64,000 nucleotides of DNA, from NCBI GenBank assembly GCA_947000775.1, contig CAMQGK010000637.1, positions 16,126,501-16,190,500 of the forward strand, given 5' to 3'. Source of the DNA: Pterois miles. Taxonomy: Eukaryota; Chordata; Actinopteri; Perciformes; Scorpaenidae. Below, one piece after another: positions 11,271 to 23,720 of the stretch; the first letter of the stretch is position 1; every line of letters starts with the position of its first letter. Below the pieces are notes generated by a model, which did not search any database, was not told where the DNA came from, and saw only the letters and a list, made by a program, of their open reading frames with translations. The position numbers and the translations under genes were made by a program.

Positions 11271-12282
11271 TATTAGAAAGAACGCAAATTAAGGCACTTT
11301 CTCATTGGCTTCACTTTTCAGATCCCAACATATTTATGACAAAGCTAACAAAATGGCTAAAATACAGCTGCCCTCTGATTTTTAATAAGGAGCTGCAAAA
11401 TGAGCTGTGATGCTAAAAATATGGAGCACCTTTATTACTTTTTGATTTTTTTTTTCATACATAAAATATAAATCCAAGATGAGGAAAAATTGAAAATCCT
11501 TAGTCTGCTCTCTGATAAAAAGTCTACCCAAGCTAGGGAGCCTTTCTGACCCTTCCCACCTCTAATCGTTTTTGTACAGTCCCTAAAGATTAAAAAAACA
11601 ACAGCAACAACTGTCTTGATAATAAATGCGGAGCTAGTATTTTAATTCCACTGACAGTTTCCTATGATTTTTTTCTGAAGTAGGTTTAGGGTTAGCAGTC
11701 TGCAGCAACAACAAGCTCTCAATGTGTAACTCTATTTACATATTCGGAACCTATTACACTCATTTAATTTGTGTCTGCGTGTGCACTTGTTTACACACAG
11801 CGGCCACGTTTGCATGTATGAGTATGTGGGCTGCATACTGAGAAGCTAGAGAGTCATTGGATTTTGCAGATCAATGGCAGTCGGTCGATGGATGGCTGAG
11901 TGCTTTGCAACGACCACCCGGTCCAGGCACTCTGTCAGGCAGCCCGGAAAGGAGGTCACATACACAAATTTCCTTCCCCCCTTTTGCTTTCCATTCTCAC
12001 AACACACACTTCTCGCACAGCTTCACACACCACTCATAGACACACACAAGCACACACACACTGGATAAGCCGATGAATTGAGCCTGTGGTGGAGTTCTGG
12101 ATCAGAGTGGAACTTGTTTCACTACAATGTGAGACAGACTAACGAAGACAACAGAGACAGCAGAAGAGAAAGGGAGAAAAGAGGATTGAGAGAAATGAGA
12201 GGCTCGACGAGATAAAAGCTGACGAGACTGAAGAGAGGAGCAGAAAGAGAGAGGGAAAGCTGAGAACAAAAGAGAAATAAAG
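11271..12282. other. Intergenic sequence with purine-rich stretch
   Basis: No gene recognised. Short CA-rich runs occur near 12,005-12,060. From about 12,125 the sequence becomes strongly AG-rich on the + strand, leading to the ATG at 12,283. Confidence 0.35.
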
Positions 12283-12330
12283 ATGCCTAATTTTACCGAG
12301 GAGGATTTGGAGCACTGCCTGCAGAACCAA
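12283..12330 (+). CDS. Weak candidate first coding exon, unidentified
   Basis: ATG in a good context (A at -3) starts MPNFTEEDLEHCLQNQ and meets a donor-like caa|gtgagc at 12,331. An AG-rich 5'UTR-like stretch precedes it. No continuing exon was recognised downstream and the peptide matches nothing I know. It could be a real first exon, a non-coding RNA, or chance. Confidence 0.2.
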
Positions 12331-12879
12331 GTGAGCTGTGTGTGCAACTGTGAGGGTCCATGTACTGGGCACAGGACTAGAATAAAGGTCATGACTTTGG
12401 ACTGCACTTGTCTGTTCATTGTACTGTCAAAAATGTGTGTGCACATTTCAGTTCAAGGTGTGTGTCAATGTCCTCGATGGCACAGAGCCACACCAAACCA
12501 AGACTGTATGAAAGCAGGAGAGCCTGCGACACGTGCACATGTATGATCGAAGGCACACGTGTTGCATGCACGCATGAATATTTCATGAAGGCAGTGGGAT
12601 GGGGCAACTTGATTTATGGATGAGTGAAGTTAACCCAGTTGAAATATTTATGCAAACTGGAAAGTAAATATTGAATTTCTAAATATTCTTATCATTTTCC
12701 TTTCTAGATTGAAAATTTAAATATGCATAGATTTGCACATTTGCAAAGAATATTAAAATGTTCGGAAGAACTTTGTCAAAGACATCTCCTAATTTATGCC
12801 TAATATTCAAATGACAATTCATATTTGCAGGCTCAAATGCTACAGCCTGCTACACACCTCCTGATAGACTGCACACACC
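12331..12879. other. Non-coding sequence
   Basis: Short overlapping frames without family resemblance; AT-rich from about 12,640. Confidence 0.35.
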
Positions 12880-13156
12880 AAAAAACTACTATACTATACT
12901 ATATTTTTTACTATATTTGTAGATTCTTCATATTTTTCAAATTTTTTATATTTTGCTTTTATTACTGTCTACTTAGACCGATTTTATTTTTTTCCTCTCT
13001 TTAATGTTTATTTAATATAATTAGATCTTTTTTTTAACTGATGCCTCTGGTTTGCACTGTTCCCTCTGCTGCTGTAACCCGGCAAATTCCCCTCTTTGGG
13101 ACCAATAAAGCATTATCTTATCTTATCTTATCTTATCTTATCTTATCTTATCTTAC
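12880..13156 (+). mobile_element. Non-LTR retrotransposon 3' tail with (TTATC)n
   Basis: A T-rich stretch leads to ctgctgtaacccggcaaatt, cctctttgggaccaataaag and then nine or so TTATC units ending near 13,155. In fish, this 'gggacCAATAAAG plus short tandem tail' is the usual 3' end of a LINE or LINE-mobilised SINE. No reverse transcriptase remains. Confidence 0.6.
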
Positions 13157-13715
13157 CTGCTCTGACTTCTGCACCTCCTCTTGGGTCTGTCTTCAGGCTT
13201 TAAAAAATCTAGCCCATGACAGGAGACTTTGCCAATCACAGGTCATTTCATAGAGAGAGAGTTCCTATTGGCTGTGCTCAGGCTGGTGGGTGGTGCTTGG
13301 TATTTCCTCACCTGATTGCAACATGGCTGCCTAGTCACAAACTTTCTCATTTGACAGCTAAACAGTAACTACAAGATGTTTCTGAAACATTTGAGGTGAG
13401 AAATAGTCATTACAGTAACAGAATATTGATTCATATTTGACCAGTGCTGCCTAGTTTGACTGTTTGATCAGAGTTTGTGAATCATTGACAGCTGCACAGA
13501 GACGGCAGACTCCAGCTTGGCTCTGATTGGATGTTTTCCTCCGGTCTGTGAAATCTTGCAAACGCCATTAGGAGCACCGGAGGACACAGAGGAACATGAT
13601 TTTTTTTTTTTCCACATTACCTGCTTCATGCACTACTATCAGGATATAGTGACCATTTCTAAAAATATCTGTTTTTAAGCATATGTGCTCTAAGTCTGCC
13701 CACTGCAGCTTTAAA
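13157..13715 (+). repeat. Dispersed repeat family B, copy 1
   Basis: Shares long blocks with 17,125-17,425 (same strand) and 28,715-29,100 (opposite strand): cacaaactttctcatttgac, acagaatattgattcata, tgattgacagctg-type, caccggaggacacagagg and cccactgcagcttta. It lies directly after the (TTATC)n tail. No coding capacity. Confidence 0.75.
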
Positions 13716-14242
13716 TGTGATTATGTGGTTCAGATTAACTACACATTTCCCCTCAGTCAAGCTGTTTGCATTTATGGGTTTACTTGAATTTCAACTACTG
13801 CATGGGTCATTTAAGATGGCTGATGTCATCTTGGTTTTAGACATCAGTGATTCTCCCACCTGACCTTTATTTGAAACAAGACTTCTCAGAAAAAAATGAC
13901 CAAAAATAACCCACAAATAGAGCAAACGGTGAATTATCAAAGTGCATGGTTGCCCTGCTATGTAGCAGAGACTATGCTTTCTCAAACCATGTTAAAATAT
14001 TTGTGTTATTTCATATTCAATTTACAAATGGAGTTTTGAAAATTGGCTTCTAGTCATTTTAGCTGGACTTGGGTCATCAAACACTGTCCACGAGGGCGGG
14101 GGCGACGTTGGCCGTCACAGAGTTGACCTATGAAGTCAGTCTCAGAGACGGATGCTACCTGACTTTAGCACATGTTGGTGTGAATGATGAGCATATTGAG
14201 GTAGTACAGTATAGTTTGTGTGTGTGAGTATGTGTGTGTCTG

Positions 14243-14270
14243 CGTGTGTGTGTGTGTGTGTGTGTGTGTG
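14243..14270. repeat. (TG)n microsatellite
   Basis: Fourteen TG units, read directly. Confidence 0.95.
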
Positions 14271-14519
14271 CACGCATCTGTCTGGCTGAGCAGACTCAAA
14301 GTGATTCATTTCTATAGGGAGAGAGTCTGTGAGTCAGAGATCATAGTGTGTGTGTTTGTAAGGTTGTGTTTTTTGATGCATTCAGCAAACAGCAGCAAGG
14401 TTGTGTGCATGTGTGTGTGGCCGTGTCCTCTTTGTCTGTGTGTGTGAGTGTGTGTGACAGCCGCAGGAATGTGTGTGTTAGTTCCAGTCCATTGCTTGAG
14501 AGTGAGAGCAGAGGAAGTG

Positions 14520-14520
<1 letters not shown>

Positions 14521-14559
<39 letters not shown>
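14521..14559. repeat. (TG)n microsatellite
   Basis: About nineteen TG units, read directly. Confidence 0.95.
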
Positions 14560-14561
<2 letters not shown>

Positions 14562-14963
14562 TTGTGTGTTGTTTGTCACAGGCATGGAGGGAGTACCCAT
14601 GATGACGTCCACAACGATCAAGGTAGATCAAGGTTAATATGTCTGTCTGTGTGTGTGTGTTTGTGTTTATTAGCTGCAGGGAAGGAAAGTTCCTCTTGTG
14701 TCCACACTGATTAACATGTGTAGCATGTGTTCAAACATAGAAGGTGAGACTGTTGAAGCGTCAGTGGTAACACATGTTCATATTTAATTGATGGTGAGCA
14801 AATGTTATTTTCATCATATACATTCCCAAAAATCTGTAATAACCATAATTATTTAGATTATGATGGGTTAATTATAAATGTGCCTTAAATCCAGTAGGAA
14901 ATGTCCGGATCTGAAAGGTGAAGCCAATGCTAAAGTGACTTAAACTTGCATTCTTTCTAACAT

Positions 14964-15436
14964 CCAGCAGGGGGCGACTCCTCTGGTTGCAAAAAGAAGT
15001 CTGATTGTATAGAAGTCTATGAGAAAATGAGTCTACTTCTCACTTGATATATTACCTCAGTAAACAATGTAAACATGAGTTTATGGTTTCAATCGCTAGT
15101 TTCAAGTCTTTTTCAATGCAGCATGATGTTCATTTAGTAAATTATGGTCCCATTTAGAGTCAAATAGACCATAAATCAGGGTATGCTTTAGGGCGTAGCT
15201 ACCTTGTGATTGACAGGTTGCTACCACAGTGTTATCCATCTGGGAGATGTCTATGATTTCATCTTTCGCAGTGTGTTTTCAGTTCATGAAAGTTAACTGG
15301 AACATTTTTGGTTGCCTGTTCGGTTGTACTCAGCTCCACCCTCTTGTGTCACTTCAGCTTGCAAATAACCAAGATGGCGACGGCCAACACGACAAACATG
15401 AGGCTTCAAAACAGCAGTCACAAAACAATGGGTGAC
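14964..15436 (+). repeat. Dispersed repeat family A, copy 2
   Basis: Opposite orientation to copy 1 at 10,838-11,270. It starts cagcagggggcgactcctct and ends near aaaacaatgggtgac. The part from ttgattgacagg-like sequence onward also matches 47,711-48,008. Confidence 0.78.
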
Positions 15437-15659
15437 AGCATAGTTACAGTAGCATCACAGTAAGTATATCTGCTTCTTATTACAGTATGGTGGTAACATA
15501 TATATTTAACTGATGCTGGGCAGCAAAAGGTAATTTTCTTTATATGCATTCCCTAAAATGTGTAAGTACCTTATTTAATAAGATTATGATGAGGTAATTT
15601 GATCCCTCTGGATGTCACCTGAACCATTATCCTATAACTGCAGCCTCTGACAGGTATGT

Positions 15660-15702
<43 letters not shown>

Positions 15703-16789
15703 ATGTACGCTGGATGGGAGGTTTCAGTCCAATGATCACACTTACACACCTAACCTGACTGAAGAGACATGTTTATTATAGAGTCATGGACGTTCCAGTC
15801 CATCGCCCATGTTAGGGCTTACACTGAGAATATCAGGAGTGTGTCACAGTCACAAAACGATGTAAGGTCATGATACAACAAGCAAGGTGCAGCCTTGTGT
15901 GTGCCTGTCACTTGTGCAGAACAATATCTGGTTCATCGCTCTTGCTGACTTAAACAACAAAAGCATCAAGGTGGAGCGGTGTTGGCGTTTGTATTTATGT
16001 GTGTGAGCATGCATGTGCTTTCAAAGTAACAACATACAGTGTGAGCAGTAGCTGTCATTTCATATTGGTGCTGTGACAGTTACCTGCATGTGTTTCCTTC
16101 CCACGACTAGAATATTCATGTGTTACACATAAGAGGCTGCCAATAAATGGCCTGTTATGGAAAAACACTCTATTACAGTAACTGGTGTTTGTTAGATACT
16201 GTATTTGGGTCAATGAGAAGTTGGTATGGTAGGCCTACAGGCTGCTACAACAATATTGAACAATGTAAGAGTAAACGCCACATGGGGACTCTTCCGTCTG
16301 TGATTAAAATATCCAGGTTTCACTACTTACCCACCTGCAACAGGCTAATCAAATATTGAAATCTGCAACTGGCTGATGAAATATTCATACTCGCCACAGG
16401 GCTGTAAGGTACTCACATTAGTTAGTTGAGTGGTTTCCCCGGCTTACTGAGAGATCACAAGTTCTATTCCTGGATAAACTCATGTAATCTTTAATAATAA
16501 ACTGAATACTTTTGGCCACACTCATTCATTGGACACCCCTCACAGTGGTGGTAAAATGCGTCTTCTTTTTTATTACATTGTGTTTGTTTTTCATTTCCTC
16601 AAAAGAAAGTACTTCTGTTTCTAAGCTTTCTAGCTGGTTAGACTGTTGCCATACAGTGTTCATAGCTATACCTAAGAAAAGTACACTGTAATTCGTATAT
16701 AGCTCACAGAATCAATTTGTGTGTAATACACATAATCATGAACCAGGAAATATAAAGAGTGGCGAGCGTCGCATTTGGAGGAGGTCGGG
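15437..16789. other. Intergenic, no gene recognised
   Basis: Contains a (TG)n tract at 15,665-15,701; otherwise anonymous non-coding sequence. Confidence 0.45.
15665..15701. repeat. (TG)n microsatellite
   Basis: About eighteen TG units, read directly. Confidence 0.95.
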
Positions 16790-17000
16790 GTGGATGGGTA
16801 GTTCAAAAATTACTGGACTTTCACCCAGGAGACTGTGTTTATGTCCCGTGTGAAACCAGAAGTCAAGCTAAATTTATTTATCACCTAAGTTACAAACTCA
16901 CATCACTTCTGGAGTTATTTTAAACCAAACCACAATCTTTTCCTAAACCTAACTATGGTAAGTAGTTTTGTTGCCTAAACCTAAGGAAACTGTTTCCTGT
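16790..17000 (-). repeat. Dispersed repeat family E, copy 1
   Basis: Blocks such as tttcacccaggaga, cgtgtgaaacc, tcctaaacctaac and gcctaaacctaa are present in reverse complement at 32,500-32,710, and partly at 29,210-29,340. Function unknown; dispersed repeat. Confidence 0.55.
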
Positions 17001-17124
17001 GAAGTCAGAAGTTTATTTGGCAAAGACTGTATGCATGTAATGAGCAGAAACTGACACATATTCCTGGACATTTGTAAGAAATGAACGAAAAAGGATGAAT
17101 AACTTGACTGCATAACATCATAGC

Positions 17125-17425
17125 TGCCAGATCACAAACTTTCTCATTTTACAGTTAAACATTTGAGACGAGAAATAGACATTACAGTAACAGAATATTG
17201 ATTCATATTTGATCAGTGCTGCCTACTTTGACCATGTGGTCAGAGTTTACGAGTGATTGACAGCTGCTCAGAGACGGCAGGGTCCAGCTCTACTCTGATT
17301 GGTTGTTTTCCTCCAGTCTGTGAAATCTTGCAGATGCCATTAGGAGCACCGGAGGACACAGAGGAACATGATTTTTTTCAGATTGCCTGTCTCATGCACT
17401 ACTGTCAGGATATAGTGACTGTTTA
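17125..17425 (+). repeat. Dispersed repeat family B, copy 2
   Basis: Shorter copy of 13,157-13,715, aligned from gatcacaaactttctcatt through aggatatagtgac with few differences. It lacks the first third of copy 1. Confidence 0.75.
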
Positions 17426-18359
17426 ATAAAAATAACTTTTTAAAATCAGCTTTAATGAGCTGATAACAGTCAAATCAGGGGCACTTTCAGTTGAAAAAAA
17501 CAATCATCAGTGTACTGATCACCTTCATTTTCTAACGATTTCTTTAGATGGCAGTAATGAAATTGTAATAAGTCACAGGAGGCAGAGCTGAGGGTTATGT
17601 CTTTATTAGGTATAAGGAAGATTTAAGGAAGATGAGAAAGTCAGAGAGGATGAGACGAATAATGAGCCAGACTTGAATCCACTTAATGAATCCGTAGTGA
17701 CTGGCTTCACATGCTCCATTCATTGCATCTAAATGTGAACTGGATGACTCTTCAGAGAGCTCTTTGGCATGTTTAAAGTCACATCTTACTCTTTTACAGG
17801 TACTATATACACCAGAAAGCACCCATAGCTGTCTTTGGTGTCTTGTTTCTTGCTGGCTGTCTGAAAAGCTTTATTGTAATTTGACACACAACACTGACTG
17901 CATACATATTATTCTTGTAAAGTATGTTACAAGAATACAGTTGGTGGCAAAGGTGTTTTCTACGTGCAGCAGAGACGACAAATGTCTCTTTTCTATCTCA
18001 ACGGACTGCACTTAGCACATTTTATTCATGCAAGGTGTTAAACGCTGACTCACTTTCACCGACAGCAACAAACATTTTCACTCAACCGCCATCCTAAGAC
18101 TTTTACCTCCAACTGTACTTGTACACATTTTATACATGACAGCTCTTTTAAAGTTAACTCACTGTTCCCTGACATAGCGAGACAGCTGAGAAATGTATGT
18201 TTTTACCCGCTGCTGCTGCATGCATTAATTATGGCTTCCATGCAAAATAGATTAGATTCTCCAACTTCATTGAGTGGCTGAGCCAGTTGTGGAGTTCATA
18301 GCTCACATGACTTTGCCTCCTATTCCAATCCATTATGAAGCCCACCTTTATGGAGTCAT
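17426..18359. other. Intergenic, no gene recognised
   Basis: AT-rich sequence, only short frames, no recognisable repeat ends. Confidence 0.4.
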
Positions 18360-19159
18360 AGGAGTGCCATAAAACAAAATATACCAGTAAAAGAATGAGA
18401 AAATAAATATGGAAATATAAACATGAAGGTTTAATCATGTCTACATTGACAGCCCTAATAAAAATAAATATAAGAATAAATGAATGTGGAAATATAAAGA
18501 CAAATAATATAATGATAATAAGAATAATATTGAGAAAATCATATAATTAAAAAATGTTCATATATTTTATTATATTATTTATTATTTATATTTACTATAG
18601 TTTTTGCATAGAAATTACTCTGTTTTTCCTGTATATTTTTGCATTTCTCTCGAGTCACGGAGTCAACAGCTCTAGCAGGGGACCCCAAACTTCCCTTTTC
18701 TGGGCCACACTAACCAGCTCTGACTGGGGGATCCCGAGGCATTCCCAGGTCAGTGTGGAGATATAATCTCTCCACCTAGTCCTGGGTCGTCCCCGGGGCC
18801 TCCTCCCAGCTGGTCGTGCCTGGAACACCTCCCTAGGGAGGCGCCCAGGGGGCACCCTTACCAGATGCCCGAACCGCCTCAACTGGCTCTAGCAGCGGTT
18901 CTACTCCGAGTCCCTCACGGATGGCTGAGCATCTCACCCTATCTCTAAGGGAGATGCCAGCCATCCTCCTGAGACAACAGGATAAACAATTCTTTTATTA
19001 TTTATTTTTTTTATATAATGTAATTTACTTCATTTTATCTTATACCTTCATGTATTGCTTTTGCTTTTCCCTATATTTTATCTTTATTTATTATTTTATT
19101 CGTCTTTATATTTCCACAGCTTTGTTTACTTATTTATTATTTTAATGATTCCTCTATAT

Positions 19160-19162
<3 letters not shown>
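18360..19162. repeat. AT-rich palindromic element interrupted by a LINE fragment
   Basis: The left arm (about 18,400-18,560) has aaatataaacatgaaggt and gtggaaatataaagac. The right arm (about 19,040-19,140) has accttcatgt and gtctttatatttccac, the same words inverted. The Rex3-like fragment lies between the arms, so the element was probably split by that insertion. Confidence 0.5.
18640..18985 (-). mobile_element. Rex3-like LINE fragment (3' end of reverse transcriptase ORF)
   Basis: On the minus strand, 18,655-18,882 reads MRRFGHLVRVPPGRLP, GRRPRGRPRTRWRDYIS and WECLGIPQSEL, ending in a stop. This Gly-Arg-Pro-rich tail is typical of the C-terminus of fish non-LTR retrotransposon polymerases, most like Rex3/RTE types. 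Flanking sequence with ctcaccctatctctaaggga also fits such elements. Only the tail remains; 5'-truncated and inactive. The clade is inferred. Confidence 0.75.
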
Positions 19163-19213
<51 letters not shown>

Positions 19214-19233
19214 ACACATATATATATATATAG
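19163..19233. repeat. (CA)n(TA)n microsatellite
   Basis: About 23 CA units, an imperfect CA stretch, then (TA)n up to 19,233. Confidence 0.95.
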
Positions 19234-21839
19234 TACTTTTTTATGACACTCCTCTGACTCCATACTCTTTCACTCACACCAACCTAATAAATAAAAATAA
19301 AGCAATTTTACATGCCCTTCATTTCAGTTTGGTAGGTGGATATTACATATTACATCTTATCAGACGGTGACCAACTCAGTGTTGCTGAGACACTGGACTG
19401 CCATTTAATATCAGACGAATGGTGTAATATGCAGCTTTTGAAAGTTTTACTCTAATAGCATGGATTTTGTGTGAATGTAACTATGTGCTGTATCAACTAA
19501 GTGTCATTGTTTATGTCACAGTTTAACACAAAGAACAGCATGTCCATTTTCACAACCCTGAAATCCTTTTCCAGTCTGTAACCATTTCCAACATTGTGCT
19601 GTTTTACGGAGATGACAGGAAGTCTGATGTGTCATTGTTTTGGTTGTTCTTGTATTTTCCTGCAGGACACGTTTGACTTTGAGAATACAAGGGGTTGTCT
19701 GCTGGCTTGTCTCCTGTTGTCTCCCAGTTTGTCACTTTTGAATTGCTTGTTGTACAACAACACTGACCTGTATTTGTTTTCCTAAATGCAAACTGTTTCC
19801 TTTACTGACCTTTGCTGGAAAAGATGCGTTAGTATGCATCATGAATGAAGCATCTACAGAAGACACAGTAACATGATTTGATAGATTTGATCACTTTTAT
19901 CGGGTGAAAACTTGGACTGTAGATACAAAATTATCCCAGTATGTCTTTGCTGCTGGAAATTCATGAGGAATCTGTTCATATTTTACCAAATGCAGACCAA
20001 ACACATCTCTGTAGCCAAAGCATCTCCAGATCCACTTAGAATATGTCAGCCCTTGGATATGGAACATTTTATTGTCGGTGGGTGTTTCCAAGACGTTTAG
20101 TCCCAGGCTTTTAATTTGAGAGCTCTTAACTTTATCTGTGGAAAGAGCGGTTTGCTTTAGAGGCCGTTATCGACCTTTTTCGCCCCTAAAGCGTTGTGCT
20201 TATTAGCCAACTGACAAACAGTATGGCAAATGGACTGAGTGTGGTGCAGCACATGCGGTACCAGCAGGGACTTTGCCTCTCATTTTGAAATTCATTTTTT
20301 TCTATTTTATATTCACCATATCCTCTTCTGCATCTCCTTATCTTTCTTTCTTTCACACTTGTGTGCCTCTGTGCATATATGAAGTTGTTGCTCCTCTCTC
20401 TCTGTTCTGTTTAATTCAGCGATGCTTTATTGGCTTAAATGTGGATGACACATTGTTACCAAAGCTACATTATTGACCTTATTTTTATATGAAAAACAAT
20501 GACAAATAGTCACAAGAAGACCCGTATTTTAAACACACAAACAGTGTCTCTCCTTCCTCAAGTTCTGACCTGCTGCTTTTTATCATTCTACTTCAGGAGT
20601 TGCTAGGTTACCACAAGCATGTGACACGTCTTTGTCACATTATCTTGCACTCCTGTGATGCGTCAGACTGCTGTGTTCAGTGTATCTACATTTAAGACCT
20701 GTTTTGTTTACTTTTTCCTCTGTTTATAATTTCCTGCAATTCTCAGAGAGACATTTTACAGTATAACTGGACTTCATGAATACTGTATCAACTTGATGAC
20801 GTCCAGTTTCTAGCTTCTCTAGACTTAAACCCGTTACTGACATTACTGACCAATTGTCTCATTTTCTTGGTAATACCAACAAGTCCTAATACATGCATGA
20901 CAAAATATATTGTCATCTGAGTATTTTCTGATCTGCCATCCCTTTAGTTATAGTGTGGTTTTAGGTAACTGAAACTATGTTGTTTTGCAATTTTCCTGGT
21001 GAGGACAGTCAGTGTTATTCCCCAAAAATAAATGATGAAAGGTTCCTTCATTCACATTCATCAGTCCAATTATCTTCTATATCAATTGGCAATCTTGTCT
21101 TCTGTTAACATAAATATTTTTGTGAGCTAATACACTTTTATAGACTCTCACCCAGGGCTATAGTACTTGAGTCCGGACTCGGTGTCGAGTCATGTGAGTC
21201 AGTTGTCACTCTGTTTGTCATTGTTAGGAGAGACGTCAGTCTGAAACACCTAGGAGTGGACAGTAACATTGAGCTTCGTGATCAATGAAAGTTTCTGTCT
21301 TCTCTCTCTCTCTCTCCTCAGTGTTGTCGTGTGTGATAAAGTTTGCCTCACAAGGAATAATGGACTAATGCTTATAATAAACAGATAAAAAAAACAATCT
21401 TCTTTCCCACCGAGCCTAATCCTGTGCTGCACATATAGCCTGTATCCCAGGAAGAAAACGGAAAACACTATATATCCCCGAATTATATATAAATATCCGG
21501 GGGTTCATCTTATCTTATCTTATATTTAACACTAAGTTTAAACTTGATCAATTGATGATTGTTTTAGCAGGTGCTGCAACTTGTCTACTTTCTTGTCTAT
21601 GCTATTTGCACAAATAGTGATGTTAATAAATACATTGAATATGAAAATTTGATAAAAATGACCCTGCTTGTGGGCATAGTGGGGGTGGTGCTGGGCTAGA
21701 AATGTCTAGAATGGTCCTCAGACCTAAATTCTATGTATTGATTAGTTTGATGTTAGATGATAGATCAATATTGTTTATAGACAGATCATTTCTGTCCATC
21801 CCATCACAATATTAGCATTGGAAAGACACTGTTGAACAG
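19234..21839. other. Intergenic, no gene recognised
   Basis: Anonymous sequence. From about 21,160 a fish-repeat-like stretch (gagtccggactcggtgtcgag) appears, and a (TCTTA) run lies near 21,508-21,522. Confidence 0.4.
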
Positions 21840-21960
21840 GACTTGATGTGCTCTGGACTCAGTCTTGACTTGGACTCGATTGCCTTAGGACTTGACTCTG
21901 ACTCAACTGGACCTGGTCTTGGATTTGACTTGGACTTGATTAAGTTGGAATACAGCTCTG
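21840..21960. repeat. Degenerate tandem repeat, 'gacttggactc' type
   Basis: Recurring variants of gacttggactcga and gacttgactctgactca. Similar words occur at 21,165-21,205, so both may be ends of one older element. Confidence 0.5.
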
Positions 21961-21994
21961 CTCTCACCTTCTCCCCCCTGATTGTGGCCTAGAG

Positions 21995-22132
21995 CAGTGG
22001 TTCCCAAACTTTTTCATGTCAAGGACCCCTAAACTTATAGATGAAATTATAGTGAAGATGAATTATTTATTATACCCTTGGAACCCCTCAAGGAACCCTG
22101 ATGGTCCCCAGACCCCATTTTGAAAACCACTG
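21995..22132. mobile_element. hAT-type MITE, 138 bp, with near-perfect 8-bp target duplication
   Basis: Starts cagtggttcccaaactttt and ends ttttgaaaaccactg, giving inverted ends with CAGTGGTT shared exactly. The flanks are gcctagag (21,987-21,994) and acctagag (22,133-22,140), seven of eight identical. An 8-bp duplication and CAGNGG-like ends are hallmarks of the hAT superfamily. No coding capacity. Confidence 0.8.
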
Positions 22133-22140
22133 ACCTAGAG

Positions 22141-23386
22141 GATCTCCACCAATAGCGTCACAGTAACAGATTCAGCAGCCCTCAGTCTCTCGGTTTGGCA
22201 GAATGTAAATTAAAACTGCTGCTTTATTAATCTTTAATAACAACTATTTCATCTGCTTCTTCCAGTTAAAAAAAAATCTAATTTCCATGATAATAATCCA
22301 TGTGTGGAAGGAGAATGACGCCTTCACAGTTAAGCTTATCAGCCTGTTTTGGGAATGTGCTGCTGCCTCACGGGTCAAAGTTCACTTGGGTCTGTGACTC
22401 CATTTACGAGGGAAATAAGGGAATGGCCAGAGTGGCAGCTCAATTAGACGGCTATGTTGGTGGAAATCCATTTTGCTCTATAATTGATGCGTGTGAGGGA
22501 TAATTTCTGCAGAAAATCTAAGAGCAGCGAACATTTTACACTCCATGGAAAACGCATGTGAGCAATGCTTTACCGTCATGTTTCGTTACGTTCTTAACAG
22601 CTGCTTTTGGTGATTAATGTATCTGCTTGTACCAAAAACTCCCTTCGTAATGGGGAAAGAAATGAAGGGATGAAGTAGATGGAACAAGAAGTGGTGCAAT
22701 ATTTCTAAAATGTCTAAACCCAAGGATTATTATTTTCAACAATTAGTTCAGTTTTTTCTTTTCCTGGAAATGTTTCGTCTGTAATAACTGCACTTATACT
22801 AGTGTATATATAGGTATGAGCTTTTTCCCTCCACATGCAGAACAGGACATGCAACATGCAAAGAGCCATTTAGTACATTACATGCACATACATATTGCAT
22901 ATTTTAAATCTGGGCTCTGGGTAATCGTGCTCATATACTGTATGTTTGTGTGTCTATGTGTGCACTTGTGTCTGAATCATGGGTCATAAATCCTGCCCTC
23001 CTCCATGTTAGCAGATCGGACATGGACCAAACTAAAAACTCAAAGTACACATCAAATACATTTTTCCCAAAGATGGTTTCTGTTATTTTAGGTAGTACTT
23101 ATCACGGTGATGTATGTTCAAGTGTTCGTTTTTTACTGATATGTTTGGTTTTAATTAGTTATTTGATGCTCTATAATGAGGGTGAGACATCATAACTGAC
23201 AGCTGTGATTGACAGTTGCTCTGAGCGAAGTAGTCGCAGAGCCTATTCATAACCGTCTCGAGTCAGTTAGATCATGTATGTAGTATAGTTATATTAAGCT
23301 TAATTCTTGTGTCTTTCTAGCCAAACAGCTACCGTGGTGCTAATTTAGCAGCTAGGCAATGTTGTTGCCATGTCAAATTGCCAGTT
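22141..23386. other. Intergenic, no gene recognised
   Basis: No repeat ends or credible coding exon were seen. Confidence 0.4.
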
Positions 23387-23720
23387 GGGGGCGGCTGTAG
23401 CTCAGTCTGTAGGGAGTTGGCTTGGGAACCGGAGGGTCACCGGTTCAAGTCCCGACATGGACCAAAAACTGAGTGTGAACTGGTAGCTGGAGAGGTGCCA
23501 GTTTACCTCTTGGGCACTGCCGAGGTGCCCCTGAGCAAGGCACCAAACCCCCAACTGCTCAGGGCGCTTGTCAGGAGCAGCCCCCTCACTCTGACGTCTC
23601 TCCATTAATGCATGTATGTGTGTTTCAGGTCTGCATGTACCATGTATGAGTTTAACAGAGTGTAAATTGAATTTCCCCATTGTGGGACTAATAAAGGTAG
23701 ATCTTCTTCTTCTTCTTCTT
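23387..23720 (+). mobile_element. tRNA-derived SINE
   Basis: The head resembles a tRNA: an A-box-like tgtagctcagtctgtaggg near 23,395 and a B box ggttcaagtcc near 23,444. A tRNA-unrelated body follows (tgagcaaggcaccaaaccc), then a LINE-like end cattgtgggactaataaagg and a (CTT)n tail at about 23,703-23,720. This is the usual layout of a fish SINE moved by a partner LINE. Confidence 0.82.

Larger units (their letters stand above)
13716..14963. other. Intergenic, TG-repeat rich
   Basis: No gene recognised. Holds (TG)n tracts at 14,243-14,270 and 14,521-14,559 and many interrupted TG runs between them. Confidence 0.5.

Noticed and set aside
23391..23465. Functional tRNA gene
   Set aside because: A and B boxes are present, but it continues into a SINE body and tail and the cloverleaf is not well formed.
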